From Saxidomus purpurata (taxonomy: Eukaryota; Mollusca; Bivalvia; Venerida; Veneridae): a DNA stretch of 64,000 bases. Where the stretch lies: positions 9,538,154 to 9,602,153 of the forward strand of contig JAFMSR010000001.1 of the NCBI GenBank assembly GCA_022818135.1, given 5' to 3'. A model generated the notes under the pieces. The model saw only the letters and a program-made list of their open reading frames with translations. It was not told the DNA's origin and searched no databases. The position numbers were made by a program, and so were the translations under genes. Numbering within the stretch: position 1 is the first letter of the stretch; each line of letters begins with the position of its first letter. Shown here piece by piece: positions 1 through 11,345 of this stretch.

Positions 1-104
1 AGTATTTTCTATGCATTGTTGGATCGGCAAGACAAAACATGCCTTAGGAAGCAAGCCGCCGCTTATACCATGCCGGTCAAACACATTGTCACTTTCATCG
101 CTAT
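1..104 (-). CDS. Gene A coding exon 13 (partial): non-EGF segment
   Basis: After an acceptor (TGCAATTACAG) a phase-1 frame stays open for 34 codons to the window edge. It starts with the acidic stretch [11 protein letters not shown], then has a glycine/leucine-rich part and two cysteines ([11 protein letters not shown]). The phase matches the donor of exon 12. It is not an EGF repeat and I do not recognise the domain; it may start a different module. Support is one acceptor plus a short open frame, so this is less certain than the other exons. Confidence 0.5.
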
Positions 105-989
105 CTGTAATTGCAAGGCAAATATAATTAAGGTTAATAAAGAACTATTAACAGCAAAATGTGTTTCTCACATTTGTATTTAACGGAGAGTATACACAGT
201 ATGTGGCTTTTTATCTTGCGATTTAATTACACTGTTTCTTTTAATCAAAGATATGGTGTATTCAATATTATATCAGTTCTTCATTTTCTAAGTACACATA
301 ACTATTAATACTACTGTTCGTCTGAACAACCAGTGTTCACTAAAGTATCATAATTCAGATAAATCTCATGTATTTGTAGTTCCTTAACTTTTTGTAAGAG
401 TGAAAGATTCGTTTCAGCAGTATTTTGATTATGTACTACTAAAGTTAGGTATGCTACTCTTACTTAAATATTAAGTATTACCAAACGGCAGTTGCTTCCC
501 TTCAGTTGTCGTAAGCTTTATAACTTTTAAGAGAAAAATCTAAATAATTTGAATCAATGTGCGAATTGGTAACACGATATCTTGCACTTAACACATGCAT
601 GATGCAAGCGCACATATGGTCAATATTGCATGCGAGTAAATTTAATTCACGTTTGTTTAATGTGTTACAGTTTTAATCATATATTTCCCATGCATAGGCA
701 ATATTTGCTAGCACGTAATATGTAATTTATACAAGTTATGTTGGAAATACCTCCAGAGCAAGTGTACCCATCGGTCCGTAGCTCATGACCTTCGTAACAG
801 TCACATTTGAAAGAACCTTCTGTATTTGTGCATATTTCTTGACACCCACCGTTATGTATAACACACTCATTTACATCTAAATGTAAACACAATATCCATA
901 TTTATATCAAATCATAAGTTGAGCATGTATACTCTTTTCTAATTATCTGGGTAGTGTCCTTAGGCAAGACACACAATTTTCCACATTGC

Positions 990-1035
<46 letters not shown>

Positions 1036-4000
1036 GGTTGATTCAATTTGGAGTTAGCTTCGAGAGCGATTAATCAAAATTGTGATAACATCCTTTGAAA
1101 TCGAGAATAAATAAATTAGTATTAACATTCTAGTTATTACCTGTTACCTGGATACTGGATACGGATATTAAACAGGGTTCATTTCGAATGTTTTAAAAGA
1201 CATTCTAACATGACTCACGATTTTGTCTCTATATCAAACAGTAGAAAAATTATGTTATATTTATGTCGGGTGTAGGTTTTAAACAATGATTTGGAGACGA
1301 TGCGTTTAGCCACGAAGACCGAAGGTCTGGTGGTTTATAATGCACATCAGTACGACAAATTATGTTTATTAGACGATAACAACGCTGAAAAGGATGTAAT
1401 TTCGATTCTAACATGACCAGATATTACAAAAAGTGACTAAATGCAAAGCTTTATTTTCTACTCGAACGCTCATTTAACGTCATGCGGCGCAATATGACGT
1501 CATGTTTACAGCATATAAGTTCCCGCGTTGTTTATGGTTTAATATAACATAATTTTTCTACTCTTTGTATATAGAGACAAAATCGTGAGTCATGTCAGAA
1601 TAAACCATAAACAACGCGGGAACCGATATGCTGTAAACATATTGCGCTGCATGACGTTAAATGAGCGTTCGCGTAGAAAATAACGCTTTGCATTTATTCA
1701 CCTTTTGTAATATCTGGTCATGTTAGAATCGAAATAACATCCTTTTCAGCGTTGTTATCGTCTAATAAACAATAATTTGTCGTACTGATGTGCAGTTATA
1801 AACCACTAGGCCTTCGGCCTTCGTGGCTATTTACTGCGTATCAGTACTCCAAATCATTGTTTATTAAACGACTTACACCGTTGGACCGGATGTTATTTCA
1901 TAAATATTGCTCAACGGTCAATGTTCTAAGCTTTTCTTTCATTACCTGTTTCACACAGAGTTGAAGTAAAGCCTGCACTGCAGAAACAAGTAAACGAGTT
2001 TAATCCGTCCTTGCAGTAGCCATCATTATGACAGATCACATCAGCGCAGTCGTCAATACCTGCAAACATAATGCGGTTGGTATAATGAATGCAAAACAGA
2101 CAGCTCACATAAGCAGAATAAACACAGCCAATAATAAGAACTGAAACTGTAGTTTTACTAGCGCCTACACTGAGGCACTACGTATTATGTATTGGCGTAA
2201 TGTTTTTGATACGATATACTTACCAGAACACGTACGCATGTCTTTCTCTAATTCATACCCGGCATTGCAGTTGCAGACAAAAGAGCCGACTGTGTTTGAA
2301 CAATTTTGCGAACATCCCGATGCGCCCAACTCGCACTCGTCGATATCTACAGAAGCATTAAATATAATTTATATTTCAATACATCAATTGTTTACTTCAT
2401 AAAACGGAATTTTTCCTTAAGAATTATGAAAAAAAATCGATAAGAAATATATTATACTCTAGAAAACGATTCATTTCATAATATAAAAGCTTTTTACAGT
2501 AATATAAGACCTCCTTAGAGTTGATAGAGATAATAATCAAAGGCTCAAAGACACATTGTCAAACTACTCTAAATTTCCTACTGACTTCATTGACACACCC
2601 CTTAACAGGTATTTGAAAGGTACAAATATTATGTGTTTTTTCTGTATAAAGTACAATTTACATACCAAAACAGGTCTTTCCATCCGTGCCTTCTTGAAAG
2701 CCTTGATCGCACTGACAATGGTATGATCCAGGTTCGTTAACACATTCCTGAGCGCATTCTCCGTTCATCTCCGTACATTCATTTATGTCTTCATTTAAGG
2801 GGAAAATGTTTAGATAATTTTTATATGAAATAATATGTAGGACAATAGAAAAATCGCTTCCGGTTTTCGTTACTCATTGTGACTAAATCGACCTTACCCT
2901 AACAAAACAACCATTTACATCTCTTTTTTAAATACCAGAGTTGAAGCCAGTAATTCAAAAGGCAAACACGACATTATCCAAAAACGAAATACAAGGCAAA
3001 GTGATAGAAAATGTAAACAATCCCACTTAAAACTCCTGCACGTTTTACTTGTCAGAGAGATTTTTTGTTTATTTGTAGTTCTTTTTCTTACTTAAATGGT
3101 TTAAAGTATCGGCCGCTCTTTGATTTCTGCCCGGATGAACCTGCAAAGACTCCTGGCAGGCACAAGTTAAAGAGACAGATGCAGATACAAGTGAATACGG
3201 GTACCAGACACTAGCTTTTTTTAAACGAATATACCCCTTGGTCCCGGCATAGCACCGATACACTTGATACTACTTTTGGGGTTCTAACCAGTAAATATAT
3301 ATGTGGATTGGATACCATGAAAAGCGTTAAACTTTCTAAAATTTCCAGTACTCCGGCAGATATTCGAATCAGGGACCTCCGGATTGGAAGTCCAGAGCGT
3401 TAAGCATTAGACCACCGCGTCAGCCAATTGTTTTTAGCTTTACACTCGTTTCAACTTTATATTTGGTAATTTTACAGGCGAGCAGTGTACCTTACCGTCG
3501 TTCCTTGGAAGAACAAGTACTAGACTCCTATCCTCCGAAAGTAACTACCAACTTCCTCACAAAAAGAGATATGGTTGTTAGATCCCAGTACCCTCAATAT
3601 AAGAAAATTAACAGTGAGCTCAAGTCTTCGACTCTAATTGCGAACATCCAAGAGCTTTGTATTTATTTCAAATATGCTTTGCTTATTCCTTTTCTAAAGA
3701 TTCAATTGCAAGTAGGTCTCAACTTCTTTTTCTCCATCTTTTATTTTATCTTTCTAATAAACATTTATTATCTAACACCGTATAGAATCATTTTGTTACG
3801 ATGAAATTGCATAGAGTCGTCCCTACTCAGGAATGGTATTATACGGTTGTATGACAATTACAAATGTGCCTGCACTTTTTGCGTCATTTTAACAGCATTT
3901 TAAAATACTAGTTGTATTTATTGTATGTCAATAGTTTACGAATTATTTCTCGCGAGCCTTTTCGCCATATGTGCAATGTAGCGGTAAATAATATATTAAA

Positions 4001-7000
4001 CTTTTTAAGATATAGTATGGAATAGTAAATGGTTTCCATTTTTTTCAGTCGCCGGATATGTAATTGCAAAATACAGAAATAATGTTTACATTGTATAATT
4101 ATGTATTTAAGGTCCGTTATTCTACTTAAACAGCTAGAAGTTTTATTAATCATAATTATATTTGTATAAACAATTTTTAAGTTGTGTGTGCTACCCGTGG
4201 TACTGATAGGAAACAGTGATATGACTTTTAGGGCACATGCATACCTTGACAACTGATGCCATCTCCTGAAAGCACAAAACCTGCATCACACCCACATGTA
4301 AATGAGCCCATGGTATTTTCACAATCAGCGTCGCATGTTGCAGTTCCATCCACACATTCATTAACATCTATTTAATAACAAAATTTACTTACATGGAGTA
4401 TTTGATGTAAAGACAGCGTCACCGAAAATCGGTTTCATATAACGGTTTATTTCTGTAAATATTTTCATTTTATGGCTAAATATCATATGTGACTGTGTCT
4501 TAATTTAACTGTACATATTTTAAGATCAGTACAGGTTCAAGAGATCTTTACAAGGATATTCGAGATTAAGTTTTGGCCATTTATCTTCACCTCCAAATAA
4601 GTTTCATTGTATCAGGAGTTGTTGTGATTCTTTTCTTGTATTTATTGTATTTTACCCTTTGGATATATTTTGACGCTAGAGAAATGACAAACACTCTTCT
4701 TCACTTACAGATTACTTGAAGCTACGACACAGGTGATCTGAAATGTAATTGTTTTTAAGAAATCAATTACCTTCACACGACTTTTCGTCGATACCTAGCT
4801 GAAAACCACTGTTGCATGAACATGCAAACGACCCTATTGTATTGATACATTGCTGTTGACATCCTGATGTTGCTGCCCAACACTCGTTTATATCTAAAAT
4901 ATCAAAATGTAAAGTTGTTGTGCCGAGAATGAATCATTTTACTTTAAGTGGTTTTATAAAGGTCCATCACCCTCTATTCAATGGATAAAATGATGAAACC
5001 TCAAGGCATTGGGGGTTTCTTTTCAAAAAGAAAAAACATCATAATTTTATCAAACGAATCAGTCAGTCGAATTCAGTATGAAAATCACACTCATTTCTTA
5101 AAATGTTTTAAATTTAACACTTTAACAGTCGACAAAAGTTATATAAAACAATATATTGACAGTATTAGCTATCCAAATGATAGCGACTAACAAATTTAAA
5201 TACATAAATTTGAAAGATAATTTGGCCAACATTATTTTCACTATATGGCATTGTCAGCTCATTAAAACTAGAACATTCCTCAGAAATTGTAATAAAAGAT
5301 CTTAATGTCTTAGATCATTTAGCTTAACCTTGACATGTTTGCTCTGTGTACATCCAGCTCCAAGACATTTCATAACCTTCTTTACAGGAACAAGTGAATG
5401 ACCCCTCTGTATTTGTACAAATGTGCTCGCATCCGGATGTACCTTCAGCACATTCGTTGATATCTGTGGAGTTAATTAAAATGTTGTTTTGTCACTTAAA
5501 CCTATCTAGCTAAACAATTCATGACCTCTAGCATTGATATGTTCAATAGCATTCCTAAATTTTTTTAAGAAAATCAACAAGGTAAAGTGTGTGTAGGATC
5601 ATTTTGAAATCTGGAAAGTGGTTGAACGAATAGTGTTTTGTCTTTTAGATCTAGATCTATCAGAAATCTGGTATAAGACTTTATAAGTTTTCTTGCAATA
5701 AAGTTAACACACTTTTGCCGGCACTGCAGAATCTTTTCAATTTCTACAATCTGTAAAATTACATGTATGTCCTGAATATGCAAGTTACAAAGTTACAATG
5801 CAATGTTACCGTTACAACTATAACCATCTGGCAGAAGCTGGTAACCACTATGACATGAACATCTGAATGACCCACTTGTATTTATGCATGTTTGTGTACA
5901 CTTGTTCGAACTTGTCCAACACTCATTTATATCTGGAATGAAGTCCATGTAATACAACGCAAGGATTTTATAGCTTAACTGAAAAACAAAGTTCCAATAA
6001 CTAAGGACCGAGACATATCGTATTCAGCTTGGATACAATATAGTATACCAGTTACTTCCACTTATAATATAGTCTATGAATATTTATTTTACCGTTCTTA
6101 ACCATTATTACAATATTTATTTTACCGTTCTTAACCATTATTACAATATTTATTTTACCGTTCTTAACCATTATTACAATATTTATTTCAGAAGACATTA
6201 TTTGAAAACGATAGCTCAATACTTAGTAGAGAAACGCTTAACATTATTGCGTTATAGTTCTATTGACAGACAGGAAATAATACGGATGGGCAGTATTTGA
6301 CATTGCTTATAAAAAACACCTATAGATATGATTTGTTTTCCTTCATAAATTGTTTGTACCAGACAATGAAATAAATCTAGTATAGATTACGATAAACCTA
6401 TAATAATGTTTACCAATATTCTAAAGGATATCAAAAGTCATTTCAAATTATTATTATTTGAACTAAAATATTGAGCTGGTGAATACATTTGTATTTCAAA
6501 CTTTTGAATATTGAAAATCAGTAACATTTTTGAAAACTAGGATATTTTAGTTCAGATGACTAAGCGTCGAAGGTTTGAGTCTTCTGTTAACCCTACTACA
6601 GACATTGCAAAACGTCTGGTGTACATCTCACCACAGACATTTCGTTTTAGGATCCGTGACCTAAAGATACGTGCCAGATGTACGTGCTTCGTTAACATGG
6701 AGACACTGACACATACAAAGTCGGTTAGAACTGGCGGCTAACGACCTTGGCACTTTCGACGCATACCTTTTACAACCTGTGAAGTGAACATTCAACGTTT
6801 CAGAAATGTATCTCCGACTCAAACGCAACACAATATACCGACAATGTTAGACTTAAGTACAGGCACATAATAATAGAGAACATGATTAGCGTCAGTATCT
6901 GTTCACGTTGTCATTCTAAATTTAAGAGAGTATATTCTAACATGACACACGATTATGTCTTTATATACAAAGTGTAGAACAATTATGTTTTACTATGCCA

Positions 7001-10000
7001 TAAACAACGCGGGAAACGATCTGCTGTCAAGCTGACGTCATATTGTACCGGATATCTGCGTAGAAAATAACCTTTTGCATCTGTAATATCTGGTCATGTT
7101 AGAATTAATATCATCCTTTTCAGCGGTGTTCATCGTTTAATAAACAACTCTTTGTCGTTCTGATGCACAGTTATAAACCACTCAGGCCTTCGGTTATCGT
7201 GGTTAATTACTGCATATCATTACTCCAAATCATTATTTATTAAACGATGAACACCGCTGGAACGCATATTATTTCATAAGTAAAATATGGATACCTGTAC
7301 ATTGCGGTGAGGAGAACCCAGTGCGACACGAGCAATAGTTGGGACTTATACATGTTCCTCCATTCAGACAGGTTGTTGAACATATTGCTGCAAAAAAAGA
7401 TATGCAAGGCAACTGTTGCTTCTTTTGTCGTCTATTGTTTTTTACAGTTTGGTTCTCATTCTTCAATGTTTCTGTTGTTGTTGTTTTTTGTGTAAATACG
7501 TGTTTGATAAATCAACTGTAAATGTAATGATAAAACGAATCCAAAAATAATTTATCTAAGATATTGATTTTATTCAGTTCTGATAAAGGTTTGTGAGATT
7601 TGGTTTTTACGGTTTTGAAAATGTCAAATTTAGTCATTATGGCTAGGAGAAGTGACCATAACTCCAGACATGCTGCCAATAACACATCTATAGTTCCGCC
7701 AACAAAAATTCAAGCTTTACGAATGTTAAATGAAGCCATGGATATATTTAATAAAGCCGTTTACACGTTTAGTCCCGTAATGCAGCATGCACAACGATAG
7801 CTGCGATAACAAATATGACGGACGAATTCTCATCTCGTATGAGTCATTTGATATTTTACTCTTTTATGACAGTTCTTGTTTATGTTCATTTAAAAAAAGA
7901 ATAAGACGTTTAACTTGAAGATGTTAACTTAATCAATGACAGCATCCATACCTGTGTACTTTAGCCAACAACATTACCTCATAAATATACCTGTTTGAGC
8001 GACTTGAGCCTATATTATTACTACTATTACTTACCAATTAAACATTAATATTCAATAAATCAATTTGGATTTAATTTAGTAGTAACGGTTTTATATAAAA
8101 GTTATACGGAGCTTTGCCGTGTACATCTGGATATGTTCCCTGTTTTCACATTCAGCATGTCAGGCGACATGAAACGAATATAATTAAGCTACATATTTAG
8201 ATGTAGACGTATAATTAATAATATAACATAGCGGAGCTCTGTAAACCATATACAGTACATAATGTTTTTGCACAATCTGTAAACAGTATTTTTGTTAGAT
8301 CAAGGTTACTGTAAACATATTGATCAAAAATATATTTAGCCGAGATCTTTACTATTAATTCTCATGCCAGGTTTGGTAATTATTGTTAATAAAATGTGGC
8401 ACCCAACTCGTGAATAAGAATAATATAATTTTACTTTAGAAAATGTTACAATATGAATGATAAAGTGTGTATAAGTAAAACGGATTCTAGAGTGAAATCA
8501 GTATTAAGTGTTTTTTTAAAACAATGTCCATGACAATTGTTTATTTTATAATAACATTTAGGTCAAATATTCATTACATTTCCTATCTCTGTTGTCAACC
8601 TAAGCAGACATTGTTATCCTAAACAAGTACTAAACAAAGCAGAATTAGTAACCGTAAAATGTTATTTTGATATTATAAACTAGTTTAATTCATTTTCCTC
8701 AAATCTATTTAAAGAGCAAGTATAGTTTGTTCTTTATTCTATACATGGAATTTCGCGTACTTACGATTTTCGAAAACGCAACAAATGAACTGAAACCTAG
8801 CCAGTCAAAACAAAAAATGAATAGAATAGTATTATTTATGAGTATTGATTACTTCAATGTGTCTTTTGAAACAAATATTTAAACTTGTTTGGTTTAAAGT
8901 TTATTTCAAGCATGTAGTTACTAACTTGGGTGACGGTTTATAACAGTAGTCTTGTAACTGCAAAATATGAATCTATATTATCAATACGTTTTAATCGTCA
9001 CAAGTTAGTTACTTAATGTACAATAAGCAGTATTTTCTGTGTCAATAGTTAAAAGTTAAAACGGAAGCAAACATATTTAAAGATATTATGGAGTCTCTAG
9101 AAAGTAAAACTTTCCTTCATAACTGATAAAATATAGTTTTTTTCCACTGAATGAATGAATCAACTTATTTTGCTTTTGACTTGTAAGACAATTAACTCTG
9201 CTAATCCAAAGTATTATAAATTATAGAAGTATTTTTCACTTATATCTTATCTGTGTACATTTTATACCTGTAGTATGCGTCGATGTTTAAGACATCAAAT
9301 ATGCCTATATGTTCTGGAATTTTCGAAAGTAAAATATAGGAAATATATATATATGTAACCTTAGTTTAAAAGCTTAAAGTGGTATATACTCTATCAATTA
9401 CAGTTAATCCTCTCGTCGATATGCATCACATATTTTCTTCAATAGAACGTATGCGTTTCTCTTTTTCATTTTTATTCACTTGTAAGTATCCCGTTTATTA
9501 TTTGTAAATACGTGTGTGCATGTACTCCGTTCTTACGTGATTTTCTACGACTATTTACAGTTTTTACGTAGTACTGTACTGCGTGTTTTGTCTTTTCATA
9601 TAAACTTACGCATCTGGTCACGCATAGTTCAGCCTTTTATCATTTTGATAACGGTCATCTTAAGGGTCGTTTTTCACCGATACCTAAATAGAGTCTGAAT
9701 TCAAAAATGTTCAATAACGAATTCATACTTACGCGTAGAACATGATATTCCCGTGTAACCGTTGCAGCATACTTCTCTCGTTTCGGTTCTTGAACAAGTC
9801 CCATATGTTAGCCTACACAAATATATAATTCATAATTTAATCACTTAAGCACGCACTTAAAAAAAAAAACAGAAAAAAAACACTATGTAGAATAGATATT
9901 GTTTTTATGTGACACAATGATACATGGTATTCATAACGTAATATACGCAGACATGTGAACCAGAAATAAAAGCTTTAAAAAGCCGTATAGGATACAAGTA

Positions 10001-11174
10001 ATGAGTAAATAGTAATATGTACCAAGCATTTTAAGTCTGATTTAAACAACAAGTATATTGTTAGCATACAGCAGAATATCGGTTGTTTAGATTGTTCGAA
10101 GAAATACATGTATCTGTACATATGCATTGTTTATCATTTTACAAACAAGATGTTATTGAGATGCCGTTTAACATAAAGTGTGGTAACATGTCATAATTCA
10201 TTCTGCACACGGCACACTTTAAACGTCAAACTTCATACCTTATAATTCCTATCTTATACATTGTATATCCTGTACACTTCAAACTTCATACGTCAGAATT
10301 ACATAAATTTCCATTGCCTAGTTACATAAAAAGATTGTCATTTGAATGGTTTTTAATTTTGAAAGACATGCCATAAAAATCTCAAAAATCTAAATATATT
10401 TCTAAGAGTTTGTTGTCTTACCTATATTCGGTACAAGACAAAAATAGCCAACATGATGTACTCGTCGCCACTGTTGTGCTACATGAATAATACTGCGTGA
10501 AAGACTCGTAGCAATATCCTTCATGACTGTCTCTAGAAATAAAATATTTCCATATTTATTACAAGTCTAAACACTGATCTACAGTAAATTACACTAAATG
10601 TAAGTAGAATGCCTTAAAACTGCCCGTTCACAGTTTCCGGTGAAAAAAATCCATTTCTCAAAATGATATACTAAACACATTAAATGCAAAGTAATGGCTA
10701 GAATTGATAACATTAGTAAAAATCTATGTTGCAACTTGCAACATTCTTTGAAAATGTTGTTGGGTTTGGTTTAACAACAGGCAGAGCAACGCTTTACGAT
10801 TTTCAAAAGAGCATAATTTGGTAGTGTATAATTTAATATTTACAAATGCCCTTTACAGGAATTATTTTATACTCGAGCCTTTTTAGTTTACTATTCATTC
10901 TAAATTGTGTTATTTTGAGACAGTTTGAAGAACATTATTTTTTCATCAATACATGAGAGCGAGCAGCTTTAAACAACGTGCTATATTTATTATTATATTT
11001 AATTTACTAGATATATTTCATGTTTTAAAGTGTTTAACTTAGCTATAACGTCTAACACACCCCGTAATATTTTCTTGACAAAAAAAAATATGTAAAAGTG
11101 AAGTTGTTATAAATTTACCGTATACAAAGAAGTGTCAGACACAGCAGAAAGCTCAGCTTCGCAAAATACGCCAT
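1..11174 (-). CDS. Gene A: secreted EMI plus multi-EGF protein, MEGF6-like N-terminus (spliced, 3' end beyond window)
   Basis: Minus-strand spliced gene. Coding exons in transcript order: 11119-11174, 10422-10532, 9733-9812, 7295-7387, 5810-5932, 5329-5463, 4771-4893, 4245-4367, 2666-2788, 2224-2346, 1946-2059, 751-876, then 1-104 (open at the edge). All introns are GT...AG, phases join without a break, and the total so far is 1434 nt (478 codons). The predicted protein has a signal peptide, an EMI-like cysteine module, one short EGF repeat and eight calcium-binding-type EGF repeats, so it should be secreted or the ectodomain of a membrane protein. The order SP-EMI-EGF-cbEGF resembles MEGF6; EGFL7-like proteins are much shorter. 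The exact family is inference because the C-terminus is missing. Cassette B upstream (27172-27980) may supply an alternative 5' end. Confidence 0.85.
751..876 (-). CDS. Gene A coding exon 12: cbEGF repeat 8
   Basis: 126 nt, phase 1 to phase 1, acceptor TACATTTAG and donor GTATTT. Starts DVNEC and contains [12 protein letters not shown]. The last cysteine is followed by Ser-Gly before the donor, one codon more than in most sister exons. Confidence 0.9.
948..1124 (+). repeat. tRNA-derived SINE (family 1), 5'-truncated, with (TC)n
   Basis: Shares with the fuller copy at 46451-46671 the block 'gtgtccttaggcaagacaca', the 'cgagagcgattaatc' block and the 3' end 'cgagaataaataaattagtat', but lacks the tRNA head. 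A pure (TC)n run of about 18 units at about 995-1031 has expanded within its GA/TC-rich middle. Confidence 0.7.
1201..1870. mobile_element. Interleaved foldback element (a b' a' b)
   Basis: Segment a (1201-1260) is the reverse complement of a' (1545-1610), and b' (1276-1543) is the reverse complement of b (1604-1870). A simple a-b copy exists at 6936-7260, so this looks like one copy with a second copy inserted in inverse orientation between its two halves. No coding capacity. It lies in the intron between gene A exons 11 and 12. Confidence 0.75.
1946..2059 (-). CDS. Gene A coding exon 11: Notch-type cbEGF repeat 7
   Basis: 114 nt, phase 1 to phase 1, acceptor TTTGCAG and donor GTAATG. Encodes GIDDC...CHNDGYC...[12 protein letters not shown]...CE. 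It is the compact EGF form seen in Notch-like arrays, with Asp rather than Asn at the hydroxylation position. It differs in type from the fibrillin-like repeats on either side. Confidence 0.88.
2224..2346 (-). CDS. Gene A coding exon 10: cbEGF repeat 6
   Basis: 123 nt, phase 1 to phase 1, acceptor CTTCTGTAG and donor GTAAGT. Starts DIDEC and contains [12 protein letters not shown]. The open frame on the opposite strand here is only a shadow of this exon. Confidence 0.9.
2666..2788 (-). CDS. Gene A coding exon 9: cbEGF repeat 5
   Basis: 123 nt, phase 1 to phase 1, acceptor AATGAAG and donor GTATGT. Starts DINEC and contains [12 protein letters not shown], with Tyr in place of the usual Phe, which the consensus allows. 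It is a complete domain bounded by splice sites, although its open frame is short. Confidence 0.88.
2789..4244. other. Intron of gene A with tRNA-like SINE
   Basis: No exon found. A tRNA-like head on the minus strand at about 3340-3432 has an A-box-like GTGGTCTAATGCTTA and a B-box-like GATTCGAATAT, and its body may extend towards 3110. Parts of this intron (about 2.82-3.02 and 3.67-3.72 kb) are duplicated at 25.06-25.41 kb. The two open frames here lack domain signatures and usable splice sites. Confidence 0.5.
4245..4367 (-). CDS. Gene A coding exon 8: cbEGF repeat 4
   Basis: 123 nt, phase 1 to phase 1, acceptor TTAAATAG and donor GTATGC. Starts DVNEC and contains [12 protein letters not shown]. 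Six cysteines, and both the calcium-binding and hydroxylation motifs are present. Confidence 0.9.
4771..4893 (-). CDS. Gene A coding exon 7: cbEGF repeat 3
   Basis: 123 nt, phase 1 to phase 1, acceptor ATTTTAG and donor GTAATT. Starts DINECW and contains [12 protein letters not shown], with calcium-binding and hydroxylation motifs intact. It is closest to exon 5 (both start DINECW), which suggests an internal exon duplication. Confidence 0.9.
5329..5463 (-). CDS. Gene A coding exon 6: cbEGF repeat 2
   Basis: 135 nt, phase 1 to phase 1, acceptor CTCCACAG. Donor is GTTAAG, a weaker match than its neighbours. It begins DINEC and has [12 protein letters not shown]. It is four residues longer than the other repeats, with a tryptophan-containing insertion ([10 protein letters not shown]) before the last cysteine, so the last inter-cysteine loop is enlarged. 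Confidence 0.88.
5810..5932 (-). CDS. Gene A coding exon 5: cbEGF repeat 1
   Basis: 123 nt, phase 1 to phase 1, acceptor CATTCCAG and donor GTAACA. It begins DINEC (calcium ligands) and carries [12 protein letters not shown], which fits the Asp/Asn beta-hydroxylation consensus C-x-[DN]-x4-[FY]-x-C-x-C. Six cysteines, one complete domain per exon. Confidence 0.9.
6079..6188. repeat. 33-bp tandem repeat, 3.3 copies
   Basis: Three near-perfect 33-bp units start at 6079, 6112 and 6145, followed by a partial unit. Because 33 is a multiple of three the repeat is open in one frame, but it lies in the intron between gene A exons 4 and 5 and looks non-coding. The near identity suggests a young array. 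Confidence 0.9.
6936..7260. mobile_element. Simple copy of the foldback family with hairpin MITE
   Basis: Collinear with segments a and b of the 1.2-1.87 kb element. Its right part is a hairpin of about 140 bp: terminal arms 7121-7147 and 7233-7260 are inverted repeats (AGCGGTGTTCATCGTTTAAT and its complement), with an inner stem around 'ggccttcgg'. It sits just 3' of gene A exon 4, inside the intron. Confidence 0.75.
7295..7387 (-). CDS. Gene A coding exon 4: short EGF-like repeat (non-calcium type)
   Basis: 93 nt, phase 1 to phase 1, acceptor TTTTTTTGCAG and donor GTATCC. The encoded repeat has six cysteines in a C-x3-C-x5-C-x5-C-x1-C-x8-C spacing, with LNGGTC and a C-terminal C-R-T-G-F. 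It lacks the D-x-[ND]-E-C calcium-binding start, like the EGF repeat directly after EMI in MEGF-type proteins. No counterpart is visible downstream of cassette B. Confidence 0.88.
7388..9732. other. Intron of gene A, no recognised element
   Basis: AT-rich. The part from about 8.9 kb rightwards is duplicated at 26.05-26.72 kb. A 66-codon plus-strand open frame at 7600-7800 has no recognisable motif and I do not call it. No EGF exon seen. Confidence 0.5.
9733..9812 (-). CDS. Gene A coding exon 3: end of EMI-like domain
   Basis: 80 nt, phase 2 to phase 1, donor GTAAGT. It encodes [20 protein letters not shown] and then GISCST. The R-x-x-Y-x-x-x at the junction and the CCNGYTG motif match the C-terminal signature of EMI domains (CCPG[YF]xG in the family). 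The intron that follows is 2.3 kb. Confidence 0.85.
10422..10532 (-). CDS. Gene A coding exon 2: first part of EMI-like domain
   Basis: 111 nt, phase 2 to phase 2, acceptor TTTCTAG and donor GTAAGA. It encodes a Cys/aromatic-rich stretch including [11 protein letters not shown], a TSCW motif and CTEY just before the donor. With exon 3 this gives the EMI pattern: an N-terminal Cys, Y-x-S-C, C-T-x-x-R-x-x-Y, then C-C-x-G-Y-x-G. EMI modules mediate protein-protein contacts and multimerisation in extracellular proteins (emilins, MEGF, EGFL7). The homologous exon in cassette B has identical length and phase but many amino-acid replacements. Confidence 0.82.
11119..11174 (-). CDS. Gene A coding exon 1: start codon and signal peptide
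   Basis: ATG at 11174-11172 opens the peptide [18 protein letters not shown], a charged start followed by a leucine-rich hydrophobic core, typical of a secretory signal peptide. The exon ends in CG before donor GTAAAT, phase 2; with the first base of the next exon this makes Arg. The same start and the same splice point are kept in cassette B, which supports this start choice. No membrane anchor follows, so cleavage and secretion are expected. Confidence 0.85.
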
Positions 11175-11345
11175 TTTCGTAGTCCTTACAACATTTGCGA
11201 AGCGTTTAACTAGCTTGTTACTAAGCACTAAGCATTATGAAGTTAAGGAATATCTAATACTGAATATTTAATTTTCATATTTCAATTTGCTGCACCGATT
11301 TATCAAAAAAGAAGGGTTGACAAAAAAGTTTTTATTACAGTTCTG
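11175..11345 (-). promoter_or_regulatory. Conserved 5' flank of gene A
   Basis: The sequence directly upstream of the start codon stays alignable with the same region of cassette B (27981-28175): a block around TTGTTACTAAG, the TTCAATT-GCTGCAC block and the GAAGGGTTGAC block recur in the same order. I see no convincing TATA box or initiator. It probably holds the 5' UTR and core promoter, but the conservation may simply reflect the shared duplication. Confidence 0.35.

Noticed and set aside
3069..3263. Minus-strand frame with [14 protein letters not shown] between gene A exons 8 and 9
   Set aside because: Cysteine content does not fit an EGF repeat and no phase-1 splice pair flanks it; more likely part of the neighbouring SINE.
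3463..3804. 113-codon plus-strand open frame in a gene A intron
   Set aside because: No domain, no conserved counterpart, and it lies in an intron next to a SINE head; AT-rich hydrophobic chance frame.
6556..6741. Basic plus-strand frame starting [10 protein letters not shown]
   Set aside because: Short, within a gene A intron, and without a recognisable motif.
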